Part shown: positions 29,180-38,220 of the stretch, in pieces | Position numbering within the stretch: position 1 is the stretch's first letter | How the letters are laid out: each line of letters opens with the position of its first letter | Origin: Lysobacter sp. K5869 | Lineage (GTDB): Bacteria > Pseudomonadota > Gammaproteobacteria > Xanthomonadales > Xanthomonadaceae | Length of the DNA stretch: 64,000 bases | NCBI RefSeq assembly: GCF_018847975.1 | Contig: NZ_CP072597.1 | Coordinates: forward strand, 434,001-498,000 | Direction of reading: 5' to 3' | Position numbers and translations under genes: made by a program | The notes under the pieces: generated by a model | Databases searched by the model: none | Seen by the model: only the letters and a program-made list of their open reading frames with translations | Told to the model about the DNA's origin: nothing

Positions 29180-29608
29180 TCAGGTGTACCCGTCGTAGTA
29201 GTACGCCGTCGCCTGCACCTGACGGCTCGCACCGGTGTCCAGGTCGGTCACGGTGGCTTGCAGGATCGCCACGCCGTCGCCGGACAGATCCGTCGAAATC
29301 GGCACCGCGCACGCGTTTTGGTTCGCGCACGAAGCGACGATCGCGTTGTTTTCCAGATTGCGCCAGACGAAACCGTAGTTGCCGGCCGGCAAGCCGGTCA
29401 CGCTGAACACCGCCACGGTCGGGTTGTGCGCGCCGTTGGGCACCCACAGCGAGCTGCAGGTGTCGGGTGTGGCGATGTCGTAGCGGAAGGTGTCGACGTA
29501 ACACTCCATGCCGGCGCCGGCGACGTTGCCGGCGTGCGCCGGCGCGGCGTGGCCCATGGCCAGCGCGAGCGCGACCGCGCTCAGGCCGATTGCTGCGTTG
29601 ATGCGCAT
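29180..29608 (-). CDS. Small secreted protein, member of a local paralogous pair
   Basis: A 142-residue protein with a signal peptide (MRINAAIGLSAVALALAMGH, cleaved near AHA-G). The mature part shows AGMECYVDTFRYDIATPDTC, VTGLPAGNYGFVWRNLE and the end QATAYYYDGYT. About four cysteines suggest disulfides, and the composition suggests a beta sandwich. The next gene upstream on the same strand is a clear paralogue. I do not recognise a named family. Confidence 0.7.
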   Translation of the reverse strand: MRINAAIGLSAVALALAMGHAAPAHAGNVAGAGMECYVDTFRYDIATPDTCSSLWVPNGAHNPTVAVFSVTGLPAGNYGFVWRNLENNAIVASCANQNACAVPISTDLSGDGVAILQATVTDLDTGASRQVQATAYYYDGYT

Positions 29609-29723
29609 GAAACTCTCCTTGTCGAGTGCGTGCTTCGATGAGCGTGCGGCGCGCCGCGGCGCGCGCCGGGAACGAACGGCGGCGCGCGGCGACGGACGCC
29701 GCCGACGCGCGCCGCGGCCGCGA

Positions 29724-30155
29724 TCAGTTGTAGCCGTCCCAGAAATACGCGGTGGCGTTGAGCGTGCGCTGCGCGCCGGTGGCCAGATCGGTCACCACCA
29801 CGCGCAGCCGCGCTTCGCCGTCGCCGCGGGTTTCGGTGGCGATCGGCACGCCGCACCAGCCCGGCGAATTGCCGCAGCCGGCCGGGGCCTGCCCGGTTTC
29901 CAGATCGGTCCAGACGTAGCTGTAGTTGCCCGCCGGCAATCCGGTCACGTTGAAGTACGCGGCCGACGGATTCGACGCGGTGCCCGGCGTCCACACGCTC
30001 TGGCACCAGCCGGCCTGCGGCACGTCGTACGCGATGGTCTCCACATAGCATTCCAGTTGCGCGCCGCTCAGGTCGCCCGCGCGCGCCGGCGCGAGCGCCG
30101 TCAGCGACAGCGCGGCGGCGAATCCGGCCGCGATCAGCATCTTGCCAACTTCCAT
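29724..30155 (-). CDS. Small secreted protein, paralogue of the 29.2-kb gene
   Basis: A 143-residue exported protein: signal peptide MLIAAGFAAALSLTALAPA followed by ARA, then AQLECYVETIAYDVPQAGWC, NVTGLPAGNYSYVWTDLE and the end NATAYFWDGYN, colinear with the neighbour 115 bp away. A strong AGGAGG ribosome binding site directly upstream supports the ATG at 30155 over the longer open frame. The pair looks like a tandem duplication with divergence. The role is unknown. Confidence 0.7.
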   Translation of the reverse strand: MEVGKMLIAAGFAAALSLTALAPARAGDLSGAQLECYVETIAYDVPQAGWCQSVWTPGTASNPSAAYFNVTGLPAGNYSYVWTDLETGQAPAGCGNSPGWCGVPIATETRGDGEARLRVVVTDLATGAQRTLNATAYFWDGYN

Positions 30156-30450
30156 GACCCCCTCCTTATGTTGTGAGCCGGCCGCTGCGGCCGGCGCCGC
30201 AGTCTCGGCACGGCGCGAACGCGCCGGCAAGGGCGGAACGGCGGCGATGCGACGCCGCTTGCAGTTCTCAGCCGCCGGCGCGGCGCGACGGCGGCGAAGT
30301 TGCGAGCGCGAGCAACCGCTAGTGGCCGCGCCGGCCCTGCGGTCCGATCCACGCGCGGCCTTCGCGGCCGTCCGTGGAGGCGGCCGCTCGATCGCTCGCA
30401 TCGGGTACTCGCAAAACGCGGACGCGACGGCTCACCCATAAGTTTTTTTT

Positions 30451-30921
30451 TCAATCGCGCTCGATCCTGCACAGGAAGCAGCCGTAGCGCGCGTTGTGGG
30501 CGTGGATCTGGGCCACGCGCGGATCCTCGAACAGTTCCTGCACCGCCGCCTCGGCGTCGCGGCCTTCCAGCGCGCGCGCCTGCAGCATCCAACCGTTGGC
30601 GTCGTACGCGCGCAGCGACAGGTGGCGGGTAGCGAGCATCGACGGCAAGCGGTTGCGCAGCGCCGGCGCGCGCGCGGCGCCTTCGCGCACGAAGATCGGA
30701 CCGCTGGCGCGGTAGGGGCCGTCGCAGTCGTGATGCTGGAAAGTCAGCAGCAACAGCTGTTCGCCCGGCGAAGCATCTTGCAGCGACACCCGGCAGGGAT
30801 AGCCGGTGGGCGAGTCGGCCACGACCCGGCGCATGCCGTGGGCGCGCAGCGCCTCGTCGTCGAGCGCGAACAGCGGGGCGAAGGTTTCGGCAGCGAGGCC
30901 GTCGATTCGGTAAGCGTGCAT
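30451..30921 (-). CDS. DUF1203 family protein
   Basis: A 156-residue cytoplasmic protein beginning MHAYRIDGLAAETFAPLFAL. The family signature is seen in RRVVADSPTGYPCRVSLQDA, PGEQLLLLTFQHH and PYRASGPIFVREGA, and the C-terminus has NARYGCFLCRIERD. DUF1203 proteins have no established function. Upstream codons in this frame are shadows of the divergent lipoprotein gene, and the ATG at 30921 matches homologue starts. Confidence 0.88.
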   Translation of the reverse strand: MHAYRIDGLAAETFAPLFALDDEALRAHGMRRVVADSPTGYPCRVSLQDASPGEQLLLLTFQHHDCDGPYRASGPIFVREGAARAPALRNRLPSMLATRHLSLRAYDANGWMLQARALEGRDAEAAVQELFEDPRVAQIHAHNARYGCFLCRIERD

Positions 30922-31059
30922 GGCGCGGATTCCTTGAGTGGGTGGCGCCACGTTAGTCCCGCCGCACAGGCGCCGATATCCGCGTCTTGCGCGGCGCGCG
31001 CATTGGTTTAGGCTGGCGCGCGATGCGGCCCTGCGGTCGCGCGAGGTCGGGGGGACCGT

Positions 31060-32559
31060 ATGAGCGACAACCGCGTCATCGACACCGAAACACCGCGGCG
31101 GCGGCGCCTGCCGCTCGGCTTGCTGCTGATCCTGGCCGCGACCGCGTGCTCGGGCAAGGAGCCGGCCAAACCCGCCGCCCATCCCGAGTTCGACGCCTCC
31201 GCGCCGGCGGCCGCGCGCGCGAAGACGGCGCTGCCTTCCGACGAATTCCTCGCTCAAGTGAGCGCGGAAAGCGAGGCCGCCGAGGCGTTCGGCGAACGCC
31301 ATCGCCCGCTGCAATTCTCCGGCCGCGTCGACCAAGCCGTCGCCGAATTGGTCGCCTACGCCGAACAAGGCGGCGCCGCGCGCCGTTTCGCCATCGGCAA
31401 CATGCTGTGGTCGCTGGCGCCGGAAGCCTCGCTGAGCCTGCACCGCGCCGCCGACGAAGCGCAGCCGGATCAGCCGGAAATCCTGTACGAACTGGCCCTG
31501 CACTACACCCGCAAGGACGACTGCGCCGCGGCGCTGCCGCTGTGGCGACGCCTGCGCCCTACCCGCGTCGGCATTCCCGCGCAGGCCGCCTATCTCGCCG
31601 CGTACTGCCATCTGGCCAGCGGCGATTTGCGCGGCGCGGTCGCGATCGTGCAGTCCTCCGACATCGACGAGCACCACGTCGGCGCCGAGAAAATGTCCTA
31701 CGAAGTGTTCGGCGGCCCCGCCGAGCTGATCGGGTTCGATCGGGACTACCGCAAGGCCGCCGGCGGCGACCGCGGCGCGCTGGAAAGCCTGCTGGCGCGT
31801 TCGTTCGACTGGAACACCGATTGGTGGAACGCCGCGCCGGAGCCGGCGGCGCAGGACGCGGCGATCGCGCTGGCGCGTACGCAGTGGAGCGCGCAGACGC
31901 GCGAACGCCAGGAATGGGATTGCCTGTGGCCGAAGCTGCGCGATCGCGAGCAGCCGTTCGGCCAGCAGGATCTCGACCGCTGCCGCGTGCTCGTCGGCGG
32001 CCATCCCTATCCGGCCAGTTCGACGCTGGGCTTGGTCGCATTGGCGCGGCTCGTGTCCCGCGCCGAGCAGCCGCCGGACTTCGCCGCGCTGCTCGCCCGC
32101 CACGGCGGCACCTTGCGCGAACGCGCCACCGGCAAACGCGACGATCCGCAGGCGCTGCGCGTGTTGGCCTACCTGCAGCAAAGCGCCGGCGACGCGGCCG
32201 GGCTGGCGCAGACCGACGAACTGGGCTGGAAACGCTACCGCGACGAACGCTTCGCGCTCAGCCGCGTGCAGCACGCCGAGCCCGGTCCGGGCGTCGCGCC
32301 CGACCCGGCGTATCGCGCCATGCTCGCGCAGGCCGCGCAGGATTTTCCGCACGCGCCGCTGTATCCGATGCTGGAGGCGGTCTATCGCGCCGGCGGCGGC
32401 GACCCGCCGGCCGCCGACGTCGCGCGCGTGCTGCAAGCCGAAACCCGCACGCTGGACTTGAGCGTGCGCAACGGCGACCTGCGCTCGCATTCCCAGCTCA
32501 AAGCGCTGTACCGGCGGCTGGCGAAGGCGCTGGAAAAGGAAAGCGCCGCCGGCCGCTGA
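31060..32559 (+). CDS. Hypothetical lipoprotein, helical-repeat type
   Basis: A 499-residue protein. After a basic start, the segment LGLLLILAATAC ends in a lipobox with the lipidated cysteine at residue 30, so it is probably anchored to a membrane. The mature protein is almost all helix with features of TPR- or Sel1-like repeats (AAYLAAYCHLASGDLRGAVA, ILYELALHYTRKDDCAAALP). No catalytic motif was found and I do not recognise a family. It is divergent from the DUF1203 gene. Confidence 0.7.
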   Translation: MSDNRVIDTETPRRRRLPLGLLLILAATACSGKEPAKPAAHPEFDASAPAAARAKTALPSDEFLAQVSAESEAAEAFGERHRPLQFSGRVDQAVAELVAYAEQGGAARRFAIGNMLWSLAPEASLSLHRAADEAQPDQPEILYELALHYTRKDDCAAALPLWRRLRPTRVGIPAQAAYLAAYCHLASGDLRGAVAIVQSSDIDEHHVGAEKMSYEVFGGPAELIGFDRDYRKAAGGDRGALESLLARSFDWNTDWWNAAPEPAAQDAAIALARTQWSAQTRERQEWDCLWPKLRDREQPFGQQDLDRCRVLVGGHPYPASSTLGLVALARLVSRAEQPPDFAALLARHGGTLRERATGKRDDPQALRVLAYLQQSAGDAAGLAQTDELGWKRYRDERFALSRVQHAEPGPGVAPDPAYRAMLAQAAQDFPHAPLYPMLEAVYRAGGGDPPAADVARVLQAETRTLDLSVRNGDLRSHSQLKALYRRLAKALEKESAAGR

Positions 32560-32576
32560 GCGCGGCGCGCAAAAGA

Positions 32577-32610
32577 AAACGGCCCGGGTCGCCCCGGGCC
32601 GTTTCGTTTT
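32577..32610. terminator. Terminator between the lipoprotein gene and rpoH
   Basis: AAACGGCCCGGG pairs with CCCGGGCCGTTT around a 4-nt loop and is followed by CGTTTTG. It separates two convergent genes and may act in both directions. Confidence 0.8.
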
Positions 32611-32626
32611 GGTAGCGCTTCGCGGC

Positions 32627-33505
<879 letters not shown>

Positions 33506-33530
33506 GGCAGCGATCTTAGCAGTCGGCCTA

Positions 33531-33558
33531 TAGGACTGCTAAAGGCGGGGGAAGTTCC
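33531..33558 (-). promoter_or_regulatory. Candidate sigma-E promoter of rpoH
   Basis: On the minus strand GGAACTT (33558-33552) is followed after exactly 16 bp by TCCTA (33535-33531), matching the sigma-E pattern GGAACTT and TCNNA. Transcription would start near 33524, about 20 bp before the ATG. It overlaps a 9-bp palindrome, TTAGCAGTC (33516-33524) with GACTGCTAA (33534-33542). In E. coli one rpoH promoter is sigma-E dependent. Confidence 0.5.
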
Positions 33559-34154
33559 GCAGTGTTGCGCAATTGGAACGGCGGGGAGGCCTGCGGATGG
33601 CGCGCGTTCAGGCGCCGGGGAGTGTGTGCGGGGGCCCGTAAGCGGGAGGTCGAGATGTCGAGTTGCAGTAACGGTGGCAGCAACTGCAATAACGATGTCA
33701 GCGGCTGCTAACTATGTCAGCACGCTCCTGACCGCCAAAGAAATACGATAAATATCAATTACTTAGAAATTCACCTTAGGTTTTGATTGCCCAAAAGGAG
33801 GGCAGCAGCGGCCATTTGATCTCCAGCGGCGCGCAGCTATGTAACCGCCGGAGGATGATCCATAAAAATCAAATACTTACACAAATAGCGCACCTTAACG
33901 GGAGCCGGGGGAGCACCCTACTCCGAACTTGATCGCCGACGAGGGCGGGCCAGTACCCGGTAGAAATCTGCTTTCAGGCCCCAAACGCCGCTGAGCCATT
34001 ACCAACCAGCTTAGGGCAGGCCATCGGCGCCCGGCACCGACCTGAATCGGCGTCCTTCCACGTTGGCTCCTAAAACTAGTAGGCTGAAAACGGAATTCTC
34101 TGCTGCACTGGCAAAGTTGCGGGTCCTGAGAAGGAAATTCAGGGGAATGGAATC
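33559..34154. other. Left edge of the island, no gene seen
   Basis: GC drops from about 33.65 kb. An imperfect direct repeat spans about 33731-33780 and 33843-33900: ACCGCC, then ATAAATATCAATTACTTA or ATAAAAATCAAATACTTA, then CACCTTA. The word GCGGGCCAGTA is at 33945 and CTGAGCCATTACCA at 33991; both recur near 60.5 kb. AGGGGA at 34141 is the ribosome binding site of the next gene. No integrase or tRNA was found. Confidence 0.5.
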
Positions 34155-34739
34155 ATGGGGAAAGTGATTTATGTAACCGGAGCACCTGCGACCGGTAAGT
34201 CGACCTTGTGCCGCACTCTAAGTGCCGATCCAGCTATCCACTCGTTCTGCTACAGCGAACGATTACGAGACCACGTCAATCGTCAGGCGGGCATCGCTCT
34301 GGATGAGGCCGACATTCGTAGGCAATCAGCCCAGGTTGTTACATCGAAACACGTCGATGAAGTCGACGACTTGTTACAGGCCGAAGCCGAATCCTGCCGC
34401 AAGTCCGGCGGAAACCTGCTGATCGACAGCCATCCTGTGACCAAAGAGAACTACGGATTCCGCGTCACGCCCTTCAAGCTTCAGCGATTGCTTGATCTCA
34501 AGATTGACTACTTCATCTGCCTGTACGCAGATCCCAAAGTGATGGCGCAACGCATAGAGCTTGACGCCCAGGGACGCCCCCTCCCAAGCGATTTCGAATT
34601 GGCCGTACACGTCAACTTACAGGCGTCAGTGGTGGCTACTTATTCAGTCCTCTCTGGCCGGCCATGCCACCTTGTGGATAGCAGCGTCGATCGCATGCAA
34701 CTGGTGCAACGGGTAAGAGCTCTCGCCGGTCTGATCTAG
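34155..34739 (+). CDS. P-loop nucleotide kinase-like protein
   Basis: A 194-residue P-loop protein. Walker A is GAPATGKST at residues 9-17, and the fold resembles small nucleoside/adenylate kinases (AAA_33 or AdkA-like): ERLRDHVNRQAGI, NLLIDSHPVTKENYGFRV with an acidic residue after the strand, and ICLYADPKVMAQRIELD for the lid region. A nucleotide or nucleoside substrate is likely but not determined. It is the first gene of a three-gene operon with low GC, 27 bp ahead of the next gene. A house-keeping adenylate kinase is unlikely given the context. Confidence 0.75.
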   Translation: MGKVIYVTGAPATGKSTLCRTLSADPAIHSFCYSERLRDHVNRQAGIALDEADIRRQSAQVVTSKHVDEVDDLLQAEAESCRKSGGNLLIDSHPVTKENYGFRVTPFKLQRLLDLKIDYFICLYADPKVMAQRIELDAQGRPLPSDFELAVHVNLQASVVATYSVLSGRPCHLVDSSVDRMQLVQRVRALAGLI

Positions 34740-34766
34740 AGATCCACGCATCGCAGGAGCCACACT

Positions 34767-35597
34767 ATGGCACGTGAGATCAACCTGAAAGACGCGATCA
34801 ATGCTGTATCCGACGTGGTTCAGAACCGTCCACGCCCGCTGCGCGAATTCGACCAGATCTACATGAAGACTGGCGACATGGTCATGCAGAGCGAACTGGT
34901 AGCTCGTTGGGCAAAGGACAAGCGACTTGCGTTTATCGGCGATGGCGATGCAATCAGTGTCTGCGTGGCATTGCTAAAAGCCAGGGAAATATTTGATGAA
35001 GGTCCATCTCACATCACCGTATTCGACTTCGACGAGCGAATCTGCGGCGCGATCACTCGCATAGCTGACCACGAGCAGATGACCAACTTAGAATCACGCT
35101 TGTACAACTGCGCCGATGCGTTCCCAGAAGACATGATCGGGCAGTTCGACTGCTTTTATACTAATCCACCATGGGGCGCGAGCAACGCAGGAGAGAGCGT
35201 TAAGGTCTTCATGGAACGAGGATTTGAAGCGACCGGCAACAGCGGCGAGGGCCTGGTCGTTATCGCGGACGATCATGAGCTTGAATGGCCACAGCATGTA
35301 CTGGCTCAGGTCCAGAAATTCGCACTCGAAAGGGACCAGTTTGTTCAGAAGATGCATTCGAAGATGCATCTTTACCATTTGGACGACAACCCAAACCTGC
35401 GCTCATGCAATCTATTCTTTAAAGCTCTCCCGATGGAACGACCGTCCGTCGTGAGCAAGGGACTCGAGAAGGAGCGACTGGACAACTTCTATGGACAGGG
35501 CCAGCCGCTGACCATTAGATACGTGCGCGAACGAAAACGCGTGGACTATGGCAAGGCGCATGACGAGGAATACGCCATCGAACCCATGGAGGTATGA
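34767..35597 (+). CDS. BpsA/DUF43-like methyltransferase-fold protein
   Basis: A 276-residue Rossmann-fold protein. Residues 55-65 (AFIGDGDAISV) and the acidic strand end ITVFDFDERI (about 83-92) match the C-terminal domain of branched-chain polyamine synthase BpsA (DUF43). TNPPWGAS at residues 132-139 is an NPPW-type active-site motif, as in amino-methyltransferases. The N-terminal helix-turn-helix of archaeal BpsA is short or absent. It could transfer an aminopropyl or methyl group; the substrate is unknown. It is between the kinase-like and unknown genes of the operon. Confidence 0.7.
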   Translation: MAREINLKDAINAVSDVVQNRPRPLREFDQIYMKTGDMVMQSELVARWAKDKRLAFIGDGDAISVCVALLKAREIFDEGPSHITVFDFDERICGAITRIADHEQMTNLESRLYNCADAFPEDMIGQFDCFYTNPPWGASNAGESVKVFMERGFEATGNSGEGLVVIADDHELEWPQHVLAQVQKFALERDQFVQKMHSKMHLYHLDDNPNLRSCNLFFKALPMERPSVVSKGLEKERLDNFYGQGQPLTIRYVRERKRVDYGKAHDEEYAIEPMEV

Positions 35598-35598
35598 G

Positions 35599-36174
35599 AT
35601 GAGCTCGATTATTCAACCCGGAGCACACGTGCTCTTCATGAAGGTCGGCATTCATGCGAAAGAGCCGTTGGAGAGCATCATCGAGAGAAAACTCAAGGAG
35701 ATTGATGACACGGGCATGGCCTTTTGGGGCTACGGCGGGAATACATGTCACCCCACCAATATGGTTCAGCCGTTCGCCAAGCACGCCGTGGACAACGCTG
35801 CACCGATTCATCTGGTCATGCAAAAGATGGCGTCGAACCACTGGGCCGAAGGCAGAGCAGAGGAGTATTCGATTGACGGCCAGAAATGGGTCCCGGTGCC
35901 CGACATGATCGAAGTCCGCGGTTCGCGTTTCGCGCTCGTGATCAAGGATCTGAAGGAGGCCGATCTTTCCCTATCTTTGGCTCGTTCCAAAGTGGCTTGG
36001 GGCCCAAGCTTGGGCAAAGCTGGGAACACGTATATTTCCGGGCGCGTAGACAAGGCTTGCCTGCAACTTGGACAGGATGTGGACGTGCCGCTGGCTCCAG
36101 ATGAGTACTCCACGCCAATCGGTCTAGTCGCCACGCTAAGAGAGCCTTACGCGGTTTTTCTCCGTAATAAGTAA
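35599..36174 (+). CDS. Hypothetical protein, third gene of the kinase/BpsA-like operon
   Basis: A 191-residue soluble protein I do not recognise. Visible features are MKVGIHAKEPLESIIERKLK, an aromatic-glycine motif MAFWGYGGNTCHPTNMVQPF, and VRGSRFALVIKDLKEADLSL. The start at 35599 is set by GGAGG at 35588-35592, and the ATG lies one base after the TGA of the preceding gene, so translation is coupled. It ends 1 bp before the convergent PIN-like gene, without a terminator. Confidence 0.6.
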   Translation: MSSIIQPGAHVLFMKVGIHAKEPLESIIERKLKEIDDTGMAFWGYGGNTCHPTNMVQPFAKHAVDNAAPIHLVMQKMASNHWAEGRAEEYSIDGQKWVPVPDMIEVRGSRFALVIKDLKEADLSLSLARSKVAWGPSLGKAGNTYISGRVDKACLQLGQDVDVPLAPDEYSTPIGLVATLREPYAVFLRNK

Positions 36175-36175
36175 A

Positions 36176-36823
36176 CTAGGCAGCCAGCAAGTCCCCGGAA
36201 GCTGCACGCAGCTCTTCGATATGGCTGTCCAAACCCGCAAGCCATGACGCCTCACCGACTTCCGGTGAAGCACAACTGAAGCAGATGCGCATCGCGAGGT
36301 CCACTTCGCGTTCCGCGCATATGGCCGCCCTAACTTCGACCGCCCCCTGGGAGTTCACCAAATGGCGCACCGCTTGTTCGAAGCATATAAAGCGTGCGGA
36401 CAAGTTTTGCGCGCTAATTCCTGCGGGCGAAACGATAGAAGCCAAAGCCATAATGGCTTTTCGATCCCCCGTTAAAACATGGTGGAGATCGCGGGTCACC
36501 AGCATAGAGACAAGCTGACATTCACCCACGTGCATCGGTATCGCCAGTTGCTGCGCCTGAAACTCTAGCTGCGCAGCCAGCGCCGCCTCCTGTTCCGTCG
36601 GCTCAAGGATCTCAAGCAGCGCAAGCGCCGCTTCAAGCTCTTCTTTCGCGGCGCTAAAGCGACTGGGCGGTCTCTTCTGGAGCGCCTTGCGTAGGACGTA
36701 CTTCGCCGACCCCAGAATTCCGCATTGGTGTGGCGCATTGGGTATCGAAGCTAGCAGCTCGTTGAGGAAGCCATACGAGACCCCCTTAAGGATTATGTCG
36801 TTGTCGACCGCCGCGTTAGCCAT
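36176..36823 (-). CDS. Predicted PIN-like protein
   Basis: A 215-residue protein. Spaced acidic residues match a PIN nuclease site: Asp7/Asp9 in AAVDNDIILKGVSYGF, Glu101 in MHVGECQLVSMLV and Asp120 in LTGDRKAIMAL. PIN proteins cleave RNA and often act as toxins. Its start overlaps the stop of the ImmA/IrrE protease gene by 8 bp, so the two are coupled. Assignment rests on motif spacing only; the C-terminal third has no recognised features. Confidence 0.6.
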   Translation of the reverse strand: MANAAVDNDIILKGVSYGFLNELLASIPNAPHQCGILGSAKYVLRKALQKRPPSRFSAAKEELEAALALLEILEPTEQEAALAAQLEFQAQQLAIPMHVGECQLVSMLVTRDLHHVLTGDRKAIMALASIVSPAGISAQNLSARFICFEQAVRHLVNSQGAVEVRAAICAEREVDLAMRICFSCASPEVGEASWLAGLDSHIEELRAASGDLLAA

Positions 36824-37820
36824 GCGCGCCTCCCATCACAGCACGCAAGAAGCTCTGCGATTCATCCTGCAGCTCCCTCCAGACCAACTGCCTAGTGGCG
36901 AGCTGATTGACCACACGCCAGACGTCGATCGCCCGATCATAGATATGGGTGAGGGAAGACATAGCTGTTGGCCAAGCGCCGGTCGAATGACCGAAGGCCA
37001 TAGCAACGGTACCCGGCTCGATATGCTCTATTGAACCGACGCGCATCGCTTCTCTTGCAAGTTGCCGCGCTCCTCGCCCCTCCCCCTGGACAACTAACTC
37101 AGGCCTGGGTCGCCCAGTCAACAATTCCAGCGCGAATGCGTCAGCTTCCACTTCCTCAGCATCTTTTTCAGCCACCGCATCCTGTAGCAGTTCCATATCC
37201 ACTATGGCCGTACCTGCAGCGAGGTGCCCGAGCAGGATGTGACCAAGCTCATGAGCGAGATAAAAGGCTACAGGGGCGGGGTACACCGCATCTCGCGCCA
37301 GCATGATCGCGTAACGATCACCGACGCGGATGCTCATCGCACTCATGCGTTTGGCGCTCAGCGGATAGACACGTAGATGGATGACGGGTATGCCGAATGC
37401 CCAAGCAAACGATAACAGTTCTCGAAGTCCGACGTGTGGACCGTTAGCAAGCAGGGCGGCCCGCAACTCTGCTGCCGACATCGCTTGCAGACCCTGATTC
37501 GGCGGCACCGCCTCTAGAAGCATTCGTGATAATGCGGTGCCGAAAGAAGCGATCGCTGATCGTTCTCCCTTTCCGTTCCCTGTAAACCCCTTGAATCGAG
37601 CGGTATCCTCCCAGATGAATCGCGGTTCATCCTCGCCATTTAAGAGCGATCGCGGATCCAACCCAAGCTTACGCGCTAGCGAAAAGCGTAGCTCGGCGTT
37701 GGCAGAGGCGGAGGATTCGGCGTCCTTGCTCCACCATTCCGGCCAAGCCGCGGCCACGGCATCAGGACTGAGGCCAGTCCGTCGAATCAACCGTGCTTTG
37801 AATTCGGCTGCACTTTCCAC
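36816..37820 (-). CDS. ImmA/IrrE-type metallopeptidase
   Basis: A 334-residue protein with a zinc-protease site HELGH (His190, Glu191, His194) inside YLAHELGHILLGHL, and a third ligand in EEVEADAFALELL (about 222-234), as in ImmA/IrrE proteins. The N-terminal 110 residues look like a divergent helix-turn-helix region (FSLARKLGLDPRSLL). Such proteases cut repressors and often pair with toxins or phage regulators. The gene is between the helix-turn-helix gene (22 bp upstream) and the PIN-like gene (overlapping). Confidence 0.85.
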   Translation of the reverse strand: MESAAEFKARLIRRTGLSPDAVAAAWPEWWSKDAESSASANAELRFSLARKLGLDPRSLLNGEDEPRFIWEDTARFKGFTGNGKGERSAIASFGTALSRMLLEAVPPNQGLQAMSAAELRAALLANGPHVGLRELLSFAWAFGIPVIHLRVYPLSAKRMSAMSIRVGDRYAIMLARDAVYPAPVAFYLAHELGHILLGHLAAGTAIVDMELLQDAVAEKDAEEVEADAFALELLTGRPRPELVVQGEGRGARQLAREAMRVGSIEHIEPGTVAMAFGHSTGAWPTAMSSLTHIYDRAIDVWRVVNQLATRQLVWRELQDESQSFLRAVMGGAHG

Positions 37821-37842
37821 CGTCGCGACTCCTCCCTCGTCC

Positions 37843-38178
37843 CTATAGCTTGGGCGCCACCTTGTACTGTCCTACAGAACGAATCAGCTCCAGGAGCAAA
37901 CGCCCTTGTTCTTCAGAGCCGTCCCATGCCTGCTGAACGGCCTTCTTCAGATCTTCAGCAGATAGAGTCAGGATCGAGCCGCCCTCAGAAATGCCAAAAA
38001 AGTTGCAAAGGGCGACGGCGTTCCTACTGCGATTCTTGACGCCTTCTATTCGCATACGGCGCACTGCGTAATACTGGACCCCAGCTCGTTCGGCCAACTC
38101 TCGATGCGACAGCGGGCTGCTATTTAGCGCCGCCTGGAGTTGGTCAGCAAGCAGCCAAGTTCTTTGCATATTTTGCAT
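37843..38178 (-). CDS. Helix-turn-helix regulator
   Basis: A 111-residue DNA-binding protein (108 if it starts at the ATG at 38169). The motif LSHRELAERAGVQYYAVRRM is a helix-turn-helix of the XRE/Cro style. The C-terminal half is helical (QQAWDGSEEQGRLLLELIRS). Its start codons lie inside the promoter of the divergent gene at 38221, where TTTGCATAT occurs twice, so it probably represses both directions. The upstream open frame to 38577 is the shadow of the divergent gene. Confidence 0.75.
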   Translation of the reverse strand: MQNMQRTWLLADQLQAALNSSPLSHRELAERAGVQYYAVRRMRIEGVKNRSRNAVALCNFFGISEGGSILTLSAEDLKKAVQQAWDGSEEQGRLLLELIRSVGQYKVAPKL

Positions 38179-38192
38179 ATTTACACTATACT
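38163..38192 (+). promoter_or_regulatory. Divergent promoter with direct-repeat operator
   Basis: TTGCAT (38164-38169) and TATACT (38187-38192) are separated by 17 bp, a strong promoter for the gene at 38221. The word TTTGCATAT is repeated ten bases apart and covers the -35 box and the start codons of the helix-turn-helix gene, as expected for an autoregulated operator. Confidence 0.6.
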
Positions 38193-38220
38193 TCGCCCTG
38201 ATCAAACTCGCCAGAGCGCC

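Noticed and set aside
34155..34739. Housekeeping adenylate kinase or gluconate kinase
   Set aside because: The P-loop region fits, but the lid and nucleotide-binding motifs of Adk and GntK are not present and the context is an accessory operon.
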